DNA of 64,000 nucleotides from Coenobita brevimanus (Eukaryota > Arthropoda > Malacostraca > Decapoda > Coenobitidae), in the NCBI GenBank assembly GCA_032717465.1, contig CM064732.1:18763639-18827638 (forward strand). The letters run 5' to 3'. The notes under the pieces are model-generated. The model was not told the origin of the DNA, ran no database searches, and worked only from the letters and a program-made list of their open reading frames with translations. Shown piece after piece: positions 62,601 through 64,000 of this stretch; positions within the stretch are counted from its first letter, which is position 1, and each line of letters starts with the position of its first letter. The translations under genes were made by a program, and so were the position numbers.

Positions 62601-62819
62601 GAGGGGAAATAAAAACATACATAAAAGCGGAAAACAATCGTGGATCCACAATAATAGGAAACAAGAACAAAAACACACCAGTAATAACGCAGACCGCTAG
62701 GAAAATACTGTAATTGTTGTTGTTTTGTTGTTTTTGTTTATCTTTGGGCGTGTGTTGTCATGGAGGTTTTAAAAGCGTATTTGTGTTTGGATAATGTGGT
62801 GATTACTGTGATCTGTGGG

Positions 62820-62965
62820 AAAAAGGGGGAGAGGGAGGGAGGGGGAGAGAAAAAGACAAGGAAAAAACAGGAGAATGGAAGGGAAGGGAGGTTAAGATGA
62901 CAGTAAGGGAGGATGAGAGCCAGGCAGAGAGATAAGGAGAGATGATATGGGAGATAGATAGATCA

Positions 62966-63019
<54 letters not shown>

Positions 63020-63407
63020 AAAGGCAACGAGAAGAGGGAGAGAACAAAAGAGAGAGGTATGAAGGGAAAAGAGACACGGATGAGTGACGGAGAGGGAGGG
63101 AGAGAGAACCTACAAAAAGGAGACAGAGAAGGGGAAGAAAAGAGAGTAAGGATGGCGGGCAAGGGAGAGGAGGGGAGAGGGAAAGGGCAATTATATGAAA
63201 ATAGGGGAAATGAAAAGAAAATAGGAAAGATAACAAGGGGTTGAAGCGGGGAGAAAATTAGAGCGGAAAGAGGTAATAAAAAGAAAGGAGTAAATAAAGG
63301 GAGAGAACGATAGCAAGACGTGGAGGGAAGAGGAGAAAGACGAGAGGATGAGAAAGCATGGAGGAGGAGGAGGAAGTGAGTGAAGGATACAGGTGAATGA
63401 AGAAATG

Positions 63408-63464
<57 letters not shown>

Positions 63465-63805
63465 ACAGGTGGGAAGGGAGATGGAAGAGAAGAATTGGAA
63501 GGATGTGAAGGAAGGGAAGAGTGACAGAGATACTTACTGGCAATGGTAGGATAGGGAAAGGGTGAAGTGGCTGGTGGAAGGGAAGGAGAAGAGAGATAGA
63601 TTCAGGGGGAGGAAGAAGAGGAACCGAGTAAAGGAGAAAGACATGGTCGGGGAGGAGGGAAGATGGGCAAGGGGTTTAGGGGATGGAGTAGAGGGAGGGA
63701 GACGAGATGAAGAAGGAGAAAAGGGAGAGGGTGAGAGGGTTAGAGGAGAGGGGGAGAGATGGAGTAATGAGAAATGGGATGAGGGGGAGAGGGTAAAGGG
63801 GCTGG

Positions 63806-63873
<68 letters not shown>

Positions 63874-63910
63874 AGGGGAAGAGTAAGACGACGGAGAGGA
63901 TGAAGGAGAC
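62820..63910. repeat. polypurine tract about 1.1 kb
   Basis: G/A-rich on the plus strand, with clean (GA)n at 62969-63016 and 63809-63870 and a (CA)n island at 63410-63462. Glu/Arg/Lys-rich plus-strand frames and Ser/Leu/Pro minus-strand frames are artefacts. Confidence 0.92.
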
Positions 63911-63934
63911 TGGAGAAATAATTTATTCTTGTTA

Positions 63935-63965
63935 CAGCTACTGCTACTACTACTAATACTACTAG
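63935..63965. repeat. (CTA)n trinucleotide run
   Basis: CTACTGCTACTACTACTAAT and similar, near the window end. Confidence 0.8.
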
Positions 63966-64000
63966 TCTTCTTCTAGACGGATAATTAATTACTTATAATT

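Noticed and set aside
62942..63903. Glu/Arg/Lys-rich coiled-coil-like frames
   Set aside because: Direct translations of (GA)n-rich purine tracts.

Overview
The window looks like eukaryotic, gene-poor, repeat-saturated DNA, most likely from a marine arthropod and probably a decapod crustacean. The reasons are the very dense long microsatellites ((CA)n/(TG)n, (TA)n, (CT)n/(GA)n, (ATT)n, (GATA)n), kilobase-scale polypyrimidine and polypurine tracts, several families of decayed APE-type non-LTR retrotransposons, tRNA-derived SINEs, and short hairpin-ended repeats. The taxon is an inference from repeat style, because no host marker gene is present. I found no convincing host protein-coding gene, rRNA, functional tRNA, CRISPR array or bacterial operon. 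Nearly all long open frames are read-through of simple repeats.

Layout. 1-6.2 kb: simple repeats, a ~760-bp-offset direct duplication, a G-poor low-complexity tract, and a ~36-bp degenerate minisatellite split by an exceptional 661-bp (CA)n array. 7.0-12.5 kb: a LINE cluster (family A) with a 3' fragment, a near-complete decayed copy with intact endonuclease motifs, and an RT fragment in opposite orientation that creates a large inverted repeat. 12.5-13.3 kb: a tRNA-derived SINE between (TA)n arrays. 13.8-18.3 kb: a degenerate ~140-bp-period repeat array rich in nuclear-receptor-type half sites, interrupted by a SINE, followed by hairpin-ended element X. 18.6-22.5 kb: a weak exon candidate, microsatellites, a second X copy and a SINE. 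22.7-30.7 kb: polypyrimidine/polypurine tracts, two copies of hairpin-ended element Z, and a CR1-like LINE tail. 30.9-34.6 kb: more ~140-bp repeats and two other degenerate minisatellites. 34.6-38.4 kb: a second near-full-length family A LINE (minus strand) and a SINE. 39-43 kb: a SINE, polypyrimidine tracts and a CR1-like tail. 44-46.3 kb and 56.7-59.8 kb: two copies of a Jockey-superfamily-like LINE (family B), on minus and plus strand. 48.5-50.2 kb: LINE family C with a C-terminal CxxC module. 50.4-56.2 kb: a SINE, a third X copy, and two element Y copies with hairpins at both ends. 59.8-64 kb: SINEs, a (GA)n-bounded tandem duplication and polypurine tracts.

Nothing here works as a gene network. 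The parts fit a heterochromatin-like or intergenic region shaped by LINE and SINE insertion, microsatellite expansion and local duplication. The features most worth following are the hairpin-ended families X, Y and Z, the modular SINE with a conserved central palindrome and interchangeable 3' tails (one shared with LINE family A), and the ~140-bp arrays of receptor-like half sites, including one perfect DR1.
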